A DNA stretch of 64,000 nt from Talpa occidentalis. Its lineage: Eukaryota > Chordata > Mammalia > Eulipotyphla > Talpidae. The translations under genes and the position numbers were made by a program. Shown here piece after piece: positions 22,020-34,790 of this stretch. Numbering within the stretch: the first letter of the stretch is position 1; every line of letters begins with the position of its first letter. A model generated the notes under the pieces. It was not told the origin of the DNA. It did no database searches and saw only the letters and a list, made by a program, of their open reading frames with translations. Location: positions 92,281,483 to 92,345,482 of the forward strand of contig NW_023605083.1 of the NCBI RefSeq assembly GCF_014898055.3. The letters run 5' to 3'.

Positions 22020-25000
22020 TAGTTTGCCATTAGTAGTTATTCTTTTGCGTGTAATTTATTTTTTATATTTACACTAGCAAATACAGATAAAAGATCCATA
22101 GTCCTCTTGGACTAGTCCTCAAGACGCCACCAGCATGCTTCTGCGTCTTGCTTGGTTTGTTCAGTACTTCTAGCTTTCTCCATTACTAGTACATATGCAG
22201 TCTAAGTTTTTGGAATCTGTCATTTTAGCATCTCCCCCAGGCAGTGCTAAGGGACAGCCTATTTGGGAATGTCTGGCCTGGAGGGTGACTGGGGTCTTGG
22301 GCACCTTGGAGATGCACACCTTCCTCCAGGCCACGTGGAGGAGGACCAGAAGTTGAGGTGGCTCCTTCAGACAGAGGCAGGTCCCTGTCCCCTCCATCTT
22401 TACAGAGCCCCATTGTAGTGTTCTCCACACGAGCATCCCCAGGGAAGTGGGATCCCTGTGGCTCCTGGTTCTCCTGTTCCCCTGCAGGGACTCTGAGTGT
22501 CCAGGTGCAGGGGCACTCTGTGACTCTCTGTGTGCCTTCTCTATGGGGGCAGTAGGCAGGGGCCATCCTAAAAGGCCATTTAGAACCTTATGCCAGGGCT
22601 GACATTGAAGTAAAGTTAATAATTAATAAAGTTAATAAAGTTTGAATCATGGCAAATATCAAAGGCAGGGGGCATGGAGGCTTGGGGAACAAACATACAG
22701 CCAGAAACTGCAGGCAGATCGGTCTGGGAAATGTGGTCAGATGGAAGGCCTAGCCTGCGGGACAGGAGGACCCCCAAAATAAGGAGAATCCCCTTGTACC
22801 CAGAGATTTCAGTGACAGCTCAAGATGTCCTTCTCACTTCCCTGCCACAAGCTAGCCTAGTCTTATTGCTCAGGCCTTCCCTGAGACCATGGGGGGACCA
22901 CAAATTAGGTACAGCCCTGACTGTCTTCTCAACCACTTGCGGTTGTTGGGACCTGGCCCTGCTCAGTTCCAGCCGGCTCAGGGCCCTTCTTTGGTATTTT
23001 GGTTTATTCTTGCCCCTGTGCATTCTCCAGGTTCACCTCCTCACCTCCAGGCTGCCCACGCCTCTGAAAATCTCGGTCTAGCCAGTTCCCTTTGTTCCAC
23101 CTCCTTAGGCTCTCCCCCATTATTACATAGCCTGGGGCAGCCGGCAGCACAGGAGATACCTGGAGCCTTTGAACAGAAAACAAAGACACCCCCTCCTCCA
23201 GGATGATACCAGGACACACAGGGGGATAAGGGCTGCTTTTCATTCCCAGCTCATCCTACTCAGTCCCAGCCCCGTTAGCCTAGCCCACACAAGAGTAGGC
23301 AGCAGCCTTAGAATATCTTCATGGGTCTCTCTCTCCATCGTTCACCTCCCTCTGAAGACTTCCATAGCTCCCCACTGCCCTCAGTACAGAGCCCACACTC
23401 CTCAGCAAACACAGGGAGCCCTCTGTGCTGTCCCCAGACTTGCTGCAGACACCCCCTCCCCCTCAGCTATTTTACACCACACAGGTGGGACCACACAGGT
23501 GGTGGCTTTTAATTCAGGTCCCTTAAATGCCTCTGGCTCTGGGGCCTCTGTGTGTGTGTATGTGTGTGTGTGTGTTTTCCTGAAATGCCTTTGTACCTCA
23601 TCTCCTTCCCCCACATCCTCCTATCTGTGTCTCTTAAGAACTTGAGGGAGGGGACCCTAACTCATTTGAGACTCTTAACACAGGGAGCAGAGATCATCAA
23701 AGCTCAATTAATCAAAGTTTGTAGAATGAATAAATCAAGTCTAGCTCGTGTCCGGGGTGGTATGTGTACATGCATGGGGCCTTAAGAGGATTTTGGGCAA
23801 CACTATCATTGTACTTTCCATCCTGACCTCCTTTGGAATCCACGCCAGATTTCCCTTCCCAAAGGCATAACAGACAGAAACTCCTGTCTGGCTGGAGTCA
23901 GGAGAATGAGGCCCCCAGGGTTAGAGCCTACCTTTTGCCACTGTGGGCCAATATTGTCTTTGAAAAAGCAAGGTCTTGGGCAGGGTCTTCAGGAGCTGAG
24001 TCTGAAGAGAGGGAAATGGGCAGAAGGGGTGCAAAGAGAAAGGAACTTGTGAAGGAATCTGGGAGTTTTGAAGGCAGGAATCCCAGGAAGAACCTAATTT
24101 AGTGATTTGTCTTCATATTTTTTGCCATATGAAAATGCCACGTGTACAACTGTCTGCTTGATTTTTAAAACATCGAGCCATATTTTGAACTTAAATAAAT
24201 ATCTATTCTCCCTTCATTCTGAGCATCTATATCCCTGAAATCGCAGGTCTGATGTTCTAATTATATTTTTAACAAGCAGAAGAAATGAATGCATACTGCT
24301 AGGTAAAACAAAGGTTGGCTTGTGTGCCTGCTGAAGTCGTGCGCACAGACGGTGTACGCCCTGACTGGGCTCGCCTGAATGCGGGGTGACGGCCGGGAAG
24401 CAGGCAGAGGCTTGAGGTTCCTCGGGCCAGAAGAGGCCACTGGGCGTGGGGGTGGGGGGCGGTTTGCACCGCTGAGCCCAAGGCTGAGAGCCCTTTGGAC
24501 GGGAGGCCACAAAGTGGGATCAGACAACTGCATCCTGAGAAAAGGCGACACATAACTTGGGCTTGATGATGAAGCTGGCGAGGACGCACGGTGACCCCAA
24601 GATGCGGGATCAGGAAGGAGACAGAGACTAGCAGGGGTGGGGCACCCGGCGAGCAGGAAGGTGTGAGTAATGCGCCAAGCCCACGCTGAGAGCAGCGCCC
24701 AGCGTGGGGCTGCGTTCCTGCCACTTACCTGCCTGTGTGCCTGCCCTGATTCCCTCTCACACCGGCCTTTAAAATCGCAGTTCATGTCGGTTGGAAATAA
24801 GCCTCTGATGGGAGATTTACTGAGCCTTCATTCTTCATCTCCGAACGGAAAGGCTCCCTTCCCTGACAGCTCGGAGTCCTCAACACTTGAGACAGACCTG
24901 GGTCAGGGACAGAGTCAGGAGTGAGAACAACTTATTTTCTGATATAAAAGTGGCACTACTGTTGGACAATACGTGGGAAATTCATAAAGGCACACATGAA

Positions 25001-25039
25001 AGAAAAACAAGTTGCATACCACCTCTGCAGATAACCTCT
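22020..25039. other. Repeat-poor intergenic sequence
   Basis: Three kilobases with only a short GT run (about 23550-23574) and a local CpG-enriched patch at about 24330-24500. Overlapping open frames near 24300-24780 run on both strands and have no recognisable product. Confidence 0.5.
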
Positions 25040-25480
25040 ATAAATATTCTGGTGTTTATCATTCCATGGTTATGTGAAAAATAATTATATATTATATAAT
25101 ACATGTTTATAATATATAATTATTTTTAAGAGAAGTGGGATCACATTGTATACATTCTTTCAGGACCTGATTTTTTTCAGTTGTTATCTGTGATACATCA
25201 TTTTTTAATGGATGTAGTCATTTAATCTATTGGTTGATATTTAAGTTGTTTCCAATTTTCCCCATTAAAATTTTTCTACAGTAAGTGTTTTTATTGCAAA
25301 ATCTTGATGTTATTTCCTTAAAAAATTATTTAAAATGCAATCAATGACTCAGAGTATAATTTTAAAGACTTGTAATAGATATTGTCAAATTTTCTTGCCT
25401 AATGGTTGTACCAATTTTGATTTCCTTCAGCAGCAGATGAAATTGCTTCTTGTCACCCTCACCCACTTTGCCTGGGTATT
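25040..25480 (-). mobile_element. Old LINE-1 fragment
   Basis: GTGGGATCACATTGTATACA, then GTTGATATTTAAGTTGTTTC and TGGTTGTACCAATTTTGATT are diverged inverse L1 3' text. An AT dinucleotide-rich patch lies at 25081-25126. Confidence 0.55.
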
Positions 25481-25775
25481 ATTATAACTTTATCTTGACC
25501 CAAAGAAAAATATCTTAAAACGGTCCACTTCTCTCTGTCATCGCTGTTATTATCTGGCTTGAGACACCATTACAACTTGTTTGGAATGTGACAATAGCCC
25601 TTAACATCCCTTCCTGCTTCCGTTCTCCTCCCCTCGGGCTGCCCTCCATGGTCTATTTCTACAGAACAGTCAGAGTTATCTTTCAAAAAATGTACAATTG
25701 TTGACTGTTGTTTTTGATCATGACAGATTGTCTTGTATCACAGTAGGATTCCTTTAGAAAAAAATATAACACCTC

Positions 25776-25776
<1 letters not shown>

Positions 25777-25813
<37 letters not shown>
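25777..25813 (+). repeat. (CT)n microsatellite
   Basis: About 18 units after one interrupted CTCTCA. Confidence 0.93.
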
Positions 25814-25816
<3 letters not shown>

Positions 25817-26041
25817 ACACGCACAGAGCTGTTTTAAGTCATCAGAGAGCAGTCAGTGTGGGTAGAATTAAAGTAACTAGGATATCTTGGAGAAAGAATA
25901 AAAACTTTGAGGTGAGAGAGATTTTCTGTGCTCCTTTTCACCCTTAAGGGATTTGCTGAGTTGCTTGGGAGGCATTGAGGCTGAGCAGACAATAGTGGTT
26001 TAAAGTTTTGGCAATATCACAGCTCAAAAACTGGAGTCCAG

Positions 26042-26316
26042 GGCTTCCCGGTTGGCCCGGGAAGGAGTTAAGACGCAGCACTGTGAAGCTGTCCGCAGCC
26101 TCTGCCTCATGAGTAGATTCCCTGGCTGGCCAGGGAGCTACCCACATGGCGCAGCAGACTTTTCCTGTCTTACCCGCTGCTCCCCTCAGCAGTGTATTTC
26201 AGTCAGTCTGCCTGTTCTGTTCCCCACTTTGTCTCTGGTGAATCCTCTCACCCCCGACACCTCTGGTTTGTACCCTAGTTATTGTATGCATAAATAAATG
26301 AATCTTAAAAAAATGT
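26042..26316 (+). mobile_element. SINE, T subtype, diverged head
   Basis: Head reads GGGCTTCCCGGTTGGCCCGGG, altered over the A box; the rest is typical. Confidence 0.87.
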
Positions 26317-26724
26317 CTTTATTTGTACTTCTGCTATGAACTTATCTGTATCTTTTGCTCAGCTTTCTATTTGTATGGTTTCCTTTTCTTACTGATTTTA
26401 GGTAGATATAAATATAGGTAAATAGAAATATGTTCATGTAAATGTTTCAAATACTTCGTTGTAGAGGTCAGTTTTAAATCTTTATGCCGTGGTTGAGGAC
26501 CACTTGTTTTGTTGTTAGTGAGAAGAGGAACAGTCTATTGAAAACTTATGCTTTGCACCCCAGCAGATGCTCCATGAAGACCAAATGGATTGAGAGCGGC
26601 AAGAGGCTAAGCAACCACCGGGTGCTGTACTATTGTACTTTAGAGAATAAGGAGTTATTTGATCCAGTGGCAGAACTAGAGAATGGTGAATGCTAAAGGC
26701 CAAAGAGTGATAAGAAATAAAACA

Positions 26725-27021
26725 GGGGGGCCTCCCTGGTGGTGCAGGGGTTAAAGACCAGCACTATCAAGCTATCGCCAGCCACTGCAGCACAATTCCC
26801 TGGCCAGCCAGGGAGGTGACCCACATGGCGCAGCAGACCTTTTCTGTCTCACTGGCTGCTCTCCTCAGCAGTGTATTTCAGTAGATCTGCTTGTTCTGCT
26901 CCCCATTCTGACTCTGGTGAATCCTCTCACCACCATCCCATGCCACCCTCCCTCCCTCACCTCTGGCCTACACCCCAGCTCTTGTATGCATAAATAAATA
27001 AATCTTTAAAAAAAAAAAAAC
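26725..27021 (+). mobile_element. SINE, T subtype
   Basis: Complete with A-tail; contains an extra CCC/CCT-rich insertion near 26930-26960. Confidence 0.88.
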
Positions 27022-27130
27022 AAGCTGGAAAGAATCACAGGAATCCTCTAGAAAATACTCAGCCCACTGTGGACAAGGATGCTGGATGGGATGCCTGGAG
27101 CAGCAACTCGTGCAGCATACCTAATTAAGA

Positions 27131-27145
27131 CCACCAGGTGGCGCT
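27131..27145 (+). promoter_or_regulatory. CTCF-like motif in the RNF222-NDEL1 intergenic region
   Basis: CCACCAGGTGGCGCT is an almost perfect match to the core of the CTCF motif, in forward orientation and in non-repetitive sequence just right of a SINE. Confidence 0.6.
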
Positions 27146-27848
27146 CTAAAGACAGCCCATTGCTCTCCAGACTTCAAGGACCAAGATCCTGTATGAGCAC
27201 CTAGAAGTGGAAACTTGACTGAGACGTGGGGGAGCGGTTTTGCAACAATTCCAGGCCGACTAGATTCACCGTGGGTTCTAGCGATTTGAAGGAGAATTTT
27301 GGAGCCCTTGGTATCATTTTCACAGATTTTAATGGTAAGCAGGGGAAAAAGGGCAGCAGGGAGAGCTCCCTGCTCCCACGTGACTCTGCTCTTTTATTCC
27401 CTCCCTCTTAAGCACAGGTGTGCACACTTGAACTTGCACGCACACACCCATACTCAGGTATGCGTGCCCCACACCCACATGCCTTCTAAGTTAATAAGAT
27501 CAAGGCAGGTGATAGCCACAGAGGCCCATGGTGTAAAAAGCCTGATCAACTTCATTTACCCTACAGGAGCCTATGACCCTAACTTTTTGATCTGATACTT
27601 CCTCCAGAGGTGAAAACCCAAGATCAAAAACCCTTTCTTTGTGTTTTTCCCCTCTATGCTTGCTTTGCCTCGAATAGCACGTCTATTCAATTCAATTTAG
27701 ATTAGAGTAGCTCAAGCTTTGGTAAGCAAACCAATCACCTGGTTCTCTGGTGAAAATACAAATTATGATTGTGCAGGACTGGGGTAGGGCCTGAGGTTCT
27801 GCATTTCTAACTAGCTCCCTGGTGATGATTGTTCTGCAGTTTGTTTTT

Positions 27849-28131
27849 TTAAATTTTTTTTTTAAGATTTACCCATTCATTTATACAAGCCCTGGGTACA
27901 GTCAGAAGCGCGGGGAGGCTGAGAGAACTCTACAGAGCCAGAGCAGGAAGCAGAGCAGGCAGAAGGACCGAAGTACACTGCTGAGGGGGGCAACAGGTGG
28001 CAGGAGAGGTCTGTGCGCCGTGCGGGACCCTCCTCCTCTGGCTGGGGAGCAGCCGGGTATTGAACCGGCGCCACGGAGGCTTCGGGCAGCTTCGCAACCC
28101 AGCTCTCAACCGCTGCGCCACCGGGGAGGCC
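27849..28131 (-). mobile_element. SINE, G subtype
   Basis: Full head CGCTGCGCCACCGGGGAGGC on the right. It has an extra CTC in the TCCTCCTC run and several CpG-decay changes. Confidence 0.9.
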
Positions 28132-28849
28132 CTCTGTAGTTTTAAAATATAGAACTCTCAGTCCCTTTCCTCACTGGGTGATCTTGGGGAGATAAAACAT
28201 CACCCTGAGAAAGGAATTATCAATCTTCCCAGTAGTACTTCTCCTATAGGGTGTGACTAAGTGCCCTGCAGCCACTGTGGAAGTGAGAGTGTGTAGTGCC
28301 AGCAAGGCATGAGCAGGTTCTCTATGATCGGGCAGATGGGTAAAGGTGTCCTGGAGCCCTCAGAGGCTTTTTCAGGCTTTTATTGAGTTTTTTATATCAT
28401 TTGTATTGCGGCAACCAGTTACACAGCAGGCTGGGGGCCCCCAGTGAATATTCACTCTTTCTGGGCTCTACTGGCATTCTCTCGTGGTCCCCCCTCTGTC
28501 TCTGCTTCTGCTACCACTGGCGTCCCCATGATGCCGCCCTTATATGCCCAGCCTCTCAGCCCAGGTGTGCCCACTTACGCACGCCCACACCCTACTCCAG
28601 GCGTCCACCATCAGGCACAGGTGTGGATCTTAGCTGCTAATGGTGGGAGGGCAGAAAATCCTGACAATTTTCACTTACCCTACAGAGGTATTCAGGGTGA
28701 CTCTTGGTTCGGGAGTGGGAGGGGGGTGGGTGGTGGGAGATGTCTGATTTGATAAAGACCTAAGGAGTTGGTTGGAGAGGCAGATTGGAGAGATGGAAAG
28801 GAGGAGGCCACCACTAATGGATTATTTGGATACTGAGGAGGCCAGTTGC

Positions 28850-28985
28850 ACTTGTGATCTCATTTAAGCCTATACAAAACTATGAGGTCAGTACTGGTTT
28901 TACCTCCATTTCATACAAGGAGAAAATGACCCTTGGAAACATAAAACCACACATTCAAGGTCTCACAGTGGTAGGTTGAGGCTAT
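28850..28985 (+). mobile_element. MIR
   Basis: TACCTCCATTTCATACAAGG and CAAGGTCTCACAGTGGTAGG. Confidence 0.55.
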
Positions 28986-29934
28986 TTGTCTTAAAGTGCA
29001 TTTTCTTACATACCATGCATGTGCTATGCCAAGAGCTGTTTATTTCCTACCTTAAGTGACAGCTCTTACCTTTGCCTTTCCCCTCCAAATGCAGGGGCAG
29101 GGGTGTATGTGTGTACAGTGGAAGTGGGGAAGCTTGAAGACCTGCCTAAGGAGTTTGGATTTGACTTTCTTTTGTCCTCAGCACTGAAACATTGCTCAGC
29201 TTCAGCTGAGCAATGACACTGGCAGGGTTGCCTCACCTCTAGACTGCAGGCCCCAGCCTTCCTAGCCCAAACCGCTTCCTGTCCTTGAGCCTCTTGTGTC
29301 AGAAGGTGATTCTCACGCTTCCTGTTGACTTCGACTTTGTTGCAGCTGCTTCAGCACGGGTTCCCGTGTGCTGCCATTGATCTGATCAGCAAGGCCTGGG
29401 ACACAGAACCAGGTACTTTGGGATGGTGGGCAATGGGGGATCTGCCCCAGAAGATCTGAGCCAGGTCGGGGCCGGCCTGAGAATTACCAGAGTGGGGTGC
29501 TCCTGGTGGTCCAAGGACCCTTTTTAAGTATGGTGAGGGCAGACTGCTCAGGCTGAGGTTATTTTGTGAAGTTGCTTATGTTTCTGTGTGGGGAGGAGGG
29601 GGGTGACCCCAGGGTTTACTTTGAAGGCTTCCTGAAACCACATCATCTGCCCAAACCCCTCTAAGCTTCTCATCACCTTGATTTGGTTTTCTGTTTCCAG
29701 GACTGGCCAGGTAGCATTTTTCTGGGTGGCAGAGAGAGCTCCTTGGTTTCAACAGGTTGATCTGGAACTGACTGAGATACAGTGTGATATATTGAATCGT
29801 GCTGTGGTGATGAAGTGAGGAGCTTGCCCTTAAGTTCTGGCTCTTTGTCTTAATTAAGAGCAAGTCATTTCACTCGCAACATGTTTTCTTGCTACAAATT
29901 GGCAAAATGGAACTGTGCATGCATTAACCACCAG

Positions 29935-30075
29935 CTCCCCATACCCCCCTTCCCAACCCTTTCCCAGCAACACCATTCTACTTTCCATCTTATGAATTTG
30001 AGTGACATCATATAGTATTTCTCTTTTTGTCTGGATCCCACCCTTTCCTCTTTCCTTGCTTCCTTATTTTGGTTG
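29935..30075 (-). mobile_element. Old LINE-1 fragment
   Basis: ACCATTCTACTTTCCATCTTATGAATTTGA matches the inverse of an old L1 3'UTR by recognition. Short and diverged. Confidence 0.5.
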
Positions 30076-30539
30076 TGTACATTTTCTAATATAGAGGAGG
30101 TAGCATTTTTTTTAGTTTGGGGCGCTCTGGGAAAAAAAAAAAGAAGGCCCTTATTCTGTCCTTATACTTATTTAAAGGAAGGTCTCACTAGATTTAGATT
30201 TATAATACTAATTTTAAAGTCAGTGCTTCATTGTCTTCAGGCTGTTAGTTGGGAAATCACATGCTGTTTAGACTCTTGACCCTTTGTATGTGACTTGGTT
30301 TTATGTCGATGGGCGTTTCTAGGATTCTATCTTCATCCCTGACTCTGAAATCTCCATTTGTGGATAATTTTTCATTTATGGTACTGTATACACAGGAGAC
30401 CCTTGCAATCAGAGTACTCATGTTATTTAACTCTGGGAAAATTTCTTGAATCAATATCTTAAAATAATTTCTTTCTCTTTAGTTTCTCTTCCTGGAACAT
30501 CTCACATTTGGATGTTTTTCTTTTGGTTTGTCCTCTCGT

Positions 30540-30801
30540 TTTTTTTTTTTTTTTAAGATTTATTTATTTATGCACACAAGAACTGGGGTACAGGCCAGAC
30601 GTGCAGGGGGATGAGAAGATTCACCAGAAACAGAGTGGGGAGTAGAACAGGCAGACTGAAATACACTGCTGAGGGGCACAGCGGGCGAGCCAGGAGAGGT
30701 CTGCAGCACCATGTGGGTAGCTCCTGGATTGAACTTGTCTTGCAGAGGTTGTGGGTAGCTTCACAGTGCTGTGCTTAACCCCTTGCACCACCAGGGAGGC
30801 C
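30540..30801 (-). mobile_element. SINE, T subtype
   Basis: Flanks TGTCCTCTCGTTT / TTGTTCTCTCATTT are a decayed duplication. Head slightly shortened. Confidence 0.88.
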
Positions 30802-31132
30802 CCTTGTTCTCTCATTTTCTTGCTGTGTTTTGCTTTCCTTTTTGAGAAATTTTCTTAATTTTATGAACATACCCTTCAACTGAATATTTTTTATTTCAAC
30901 CCTCCTTTTAAAAAAAGGTTTTACCCTCCCTCCTTTTTGCAGTTCCGTGTTCTTGTTTCATGGATGTGTTATCTTGATTTCGCTGAAGATACTTATTAAA
31001 GTTTTTTTCTTTTTTCATTGCTTCTGCTCCCTGCATAGTATCTATTGTTTCTGAAATCTTTTGTGTTATATGTTCTTTCTTTTACATTAGAAACTTTCTC
31101 AACTATTTGGTGGTTCTCTGTTGAAATGTTCA

Positions 31133-31275
31133 TTTTTTTTTAAAGACTTATTTATTTATGCATACAAGAGCTGGGGTGCAGGCCAGAGGTGCGGGATGAG
31201 AGGATTCACCAGAGACAGAGTGGGGAAACAAAGGCAGATTGACTGAAATACACTGCTGAAGGGAGCAGTGGGCGA
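31133..31275 (-). mobile_element. SINE, T subtype, head missing
   Basis: Tail to GGGAGCAGTGGGCGA only; the promoter half is absent (5' truncation). Confidence 0.82.
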
Positions 31276-31686
31276 TTGTCCTGTCTTTTCTATAGTGTTT
31301 CAAGAGGAAGCAAAGATAACGATATTCTATCCATCATGGTAACCAAAATGGTTATGGCATTTCCTGTCTGAGCAGCATTGTATGAGAGTGATGGCTTCCT
31401 CACACTTTACCAGTACCAGGCATTTTCATTTGTTTTAAACTTTGCTGATGTGATAAACAAAAAGTAATATCTTGCTGTCATTTTTACATTTTAAGAAGTT
31501 GTTAATGATATTGAGGAATTTCTTGCATGTTTATTGGCCATTTGCATTTCTTCTATGAACCACATATATATCCATTGCTCATGTTAAATTGTTACTGGTT
31601 GGTAGCTCTTGAAGAGGTTTATAGTTGATCTCTTATCTTTCTGTATATGCAGTCTCAGAGTATAGACTTCAGAAAATAGCATTCTT

Positions 31687-31960
31687 TTTTTTTTTTTTTA
31701 AAGATTTTTATTTATTTATACATACAAGAACTGGGGTACAGGCCAGAGGTGTGAGGGGTGAGAGAGTTTACCAGAGACAGAGTGGGGAACAGAACAGGCA
31801 GACTGACTGAAGTACACTGCTGAGGGGAGCAGTGGGCAAGTCAGGAGAGGTCTGCTGCGCCATGTGGGTTGCTCCCTGGCCTGGGATTGAACTTGTGCTG
31901 CAGTGACTGTGGCGAGCTTCATAGGTTGCATCTTAACCCCTTGCGACACCAGGGAGGCCC
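31687..31960 (-). mobile_element. SINE, T subtype
   Basis: Flanks AAATAGCATTCTT / AAATAGCCGTTCTT. Head reads GACACCAGGGAGG. Confidence 0.9.
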
Positions 31961-31984
31961 AAATAGCCGTTCTTACTCATTATA

Positions 31985-32280
31985 TCTAAATTGGATTATT
32001 TTTTCCTCCCTTGGATTATAAAAATATGTGTTCATTGTGGAAAATTGGTAAAATACAGATAAACACAAATTGGAAAATATCACTGATCCTTCCTGTGGTT
32101 ATGAACTGATAAAAATAAAAGCTATCATTTAATTTTGTATTCAGACTTTCAATCAAAAAATTGCAATTTCTCATGTTGTACATTCTTCTATGATGCCATC
32201 ATTGGCTACATTCATTAATTGTGTGGCTATAAGATCATTACCCTACTGATAGACATTTCAGTTCTTTTTTAAAAAAATCA
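31985..32280 (-). mobile_element. Old LINE-like fragment
   Basis: Reads like diverged inverse L1 3' sequence (TGTGTTCATTGTGGAAAATT; CTACTGATAGACATTTCAG). Assignment is weak. Confidence 0.4.
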
Positions 32281-32954
32281 ATTTTTGAACATTTTAATTT
32301 TTAAAAAAATTTTTAGGGTTACATTTTTGTGCTTCCATATGTGCATTTGTTCTACTCACCCTCCACCAAACCATCCATATACATACCAACACACTATCTG
32401 CCTCCCTCACATTTTAGTTCTTACTGGGTTAAATTTTTTTCTTAACAATTCCTGTTTTGATCATGATCCCATCTAACCTTGTTTCTACTGCATATCTGCT
32501 TAGCAATCTCTTTTGGGGGAAGGATAAAGGTAAACTTTAATCCTTTTCTGGTTAAAATATTACTAAGTCCAAATTCATGAATATAGACTCATGATTTTCT
32601 AGAACTTTGTCTTTTTTTTCCCCTGTGGATCAGGGAAGGACAGAAAAAGGTCATTCTAGGATTCTCATTAGAGTTCTCTACACCTTTCAATCTGAGTAAA
32701 ATGACAAGGGGCAGGAGCATAAGGAAAGAATAAGATTTGGAATGTTGAGGAAAAATCAGATTGGGCAGGCACCCAAGGAAATCATGTAAGAAATACTATC
32801 TTAAAAGAGAAAAAATCTGAAAGAATGAACTGATCTGTATTGAAGATCTGAATTCTGTCCCTGAGTCTGCCATTAACTATGTGTCCCTCCCCCCTCTGGT
32901 TCCATGTTATTATTCTTCATCTCAGATAGATGTCTATATTCTCTTGTGTCTTCT

Positions 32955-33150
32955 GTGGTTCTATAAATACAGACTTTGTCACATAGCTCTGTGATCATGG
33001 ATGTGTTGTTTAACCTCTCTTAGACTTGGTTTTTTCATTTTTAAGGTGAGAGCACTAATAGTTTCTTCACAGGGTTTTTGTGAATGGATGTTTTGCAGCT
33101 CTTATTACAGGGTCTGTCCCCTACTAAGTATCCAGTAACTGAAAGCTATT
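32955..33150 (-). mobile_element. MIR
   Basis: TTTAACCTCTCTTAGACTTG, TTCACAGGGTTTTTGTGAAT, CTACTAAGTATCCAGTAACT in inverse MIR order. Confidence 0.6.
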
Positions 33151-33865
33151 TTTAATTGCTTGCCAATTGTTATGTAAGAGGACGACAATACATCACCCCA
33201 TACTCTGTATATGGAACTGTCTTCTCAAAATGTGTTTCAAAGCTTAATCTGCACCTGGGACAGATGCCAAGGGAGCACAGCACAAAGTCACCACTGGCCA
33301 CTCACCTCCCTTTCGGCTCATTCTTCCCCAGGGCCTGGACGCTGTCCAGGTGTGGGTCAAATAAACAGGCGACTGTTTAACAGGGTAAGTAGGCTACACT
33401 GATGTTGGCTGGCAGGGGAAGCAGTAGGAAACCCCACTTTCCAAATATAAAACATGCATGAGTATAACAGAGGGGAACTGAGCCCTAGATGATATGAATC
33501 ACTAATGTAGGGATGCTATTGAGTAAAAGTTGACATACTTTTCAAGTTGTGATTAATAAGCTCAGAGTCAGGAGGAAGATATTGTGGGTGGAGCTGAAGT
33601 TTTACTCTTTGCTGCTGTGCATTTCTGGACACATTACCCTTTTCTGTAAAAGCAGAGGGCTGGATTCTGCTCCCTCAAAGGACAATCTGTACTACTGATG
33701 GCGTGCAAAGTCATGTTAGGTGATACAGAGATGACTCCTTGCCATTTTAATAGTTATTTATTTTATGGAATATTAGGGAAAATACAACTGGCATTCAATT
33801 ATGTGATTTCATAGATATGAATCTTTAGGATGAGGCTATGTAGGATCTAAGTTTCTTTTCTTTTC

Positions 33866-34134
33866 TTTTTTAAAAGATTTATTTATTTATGCACACAAGA
33901 ACTGGGGTACAAACCAGAGGTATGGGTGGTGAGAGGATTCACCAGAGACAGAGTGGGGAACAGAACAGGCAGACTGACTGAAATACACTGCTGAGGGGAG
34001 CAGCAGATGAGACAAGAGAGGTCTGCTGTGCCGTGTGGGTTGCTCCCTGGCAGGCTGGGATTGAACTTGTGCTGTAGAGGCTGCGGGTTGCTTCATAGTG
34101 CAGTGCTTACCTCTTGCGCCACCAGGGAGGCCCC
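33866..34134 (-). mobile_element. SINE, T subtype
   Basis: Complete copy with TTTTC-rich left flank. The sequence to its right (34135-34480) is an older unassigned repeat. Confidence 0.88.
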
Positions 34135-34480
34135 GAGTATGTTACCTTATATGGCAAAAAGGACACTGCAGATGTGATTAAGTTAAGGCTTTTGCCATGG
34201 AAAGATAATTCTGAGTGACCGGGTTGGGCCCAATGAAATCGAAAAGGTTCTTATAGGAGGAAGGCAGATGCACCAGAGTCAGAGAGGGATAATAGAAGAT
34301 GCCACTGGAGTGATGCAACCATGGGCTATAAGGACTCGGAGGTTTCCAGAAGCGGGAAGTGGCAAGAGCTGATTGTTGCCTGGAGCTGTACTTTGATTTC
34401 AGCCTTGTCTGATTTTATGTCTCGTTTTGGACATCTGGCCTTAGAAGGGGTCATTTGTTATAGCAGCCACAGGAAATGAA
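34135..34480 (+). mobile_element. Ancient interspersed repeat, family not assigned
   Basis: GCAGATGTGATTAAGTTAAG, GGGCCCAATGAAATCG and CAGAGTCAGAGAGGGATAAT belong to a repeat that is common in mammals, but I cannot name the family safely. Confidence 0.45.
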
Positions 34481-34714
34481 TACATGGGACATCAGAGGCA
34501 TTTGAAAGTGATTCCTTCTGCTAGATCAGCAGTTGCCCCAGGGTGTAGCAAGGAACATTGACACCAGTAAGACTGTTTCCAGTCACCTCCCCCCACCCAT
34601 CTAAGAGAGTGCTGACCCTGCACAGGGGAAACAGGCCAAGAAGAGGCAGAGTTCTCAGCTCCCTCAGGAAGGGGATTTGGCACCCAGATGACAGGACAGG
34701 ACTGACTCACAGAT

Positions 34715-34790
34715 ACTGTCAACGGCATTATCTGGTTCAACCTGCTCATTTTACAGATGAAGAAACTGAGACTTAGAGAAGGGAACTAAT
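34715..34790 (+). mobile_element. MIR fragment
   Basis: CATTTTACAGATGAAGAAAC then TGAGACTTAGAGAAGGG. Confidence 0.6.

Noticed and set aside
26484..26696. 70-codon plus-strand frame between two SINEs
   Set aside because: It has no recognisable family, and nothing around it suggests an exon.
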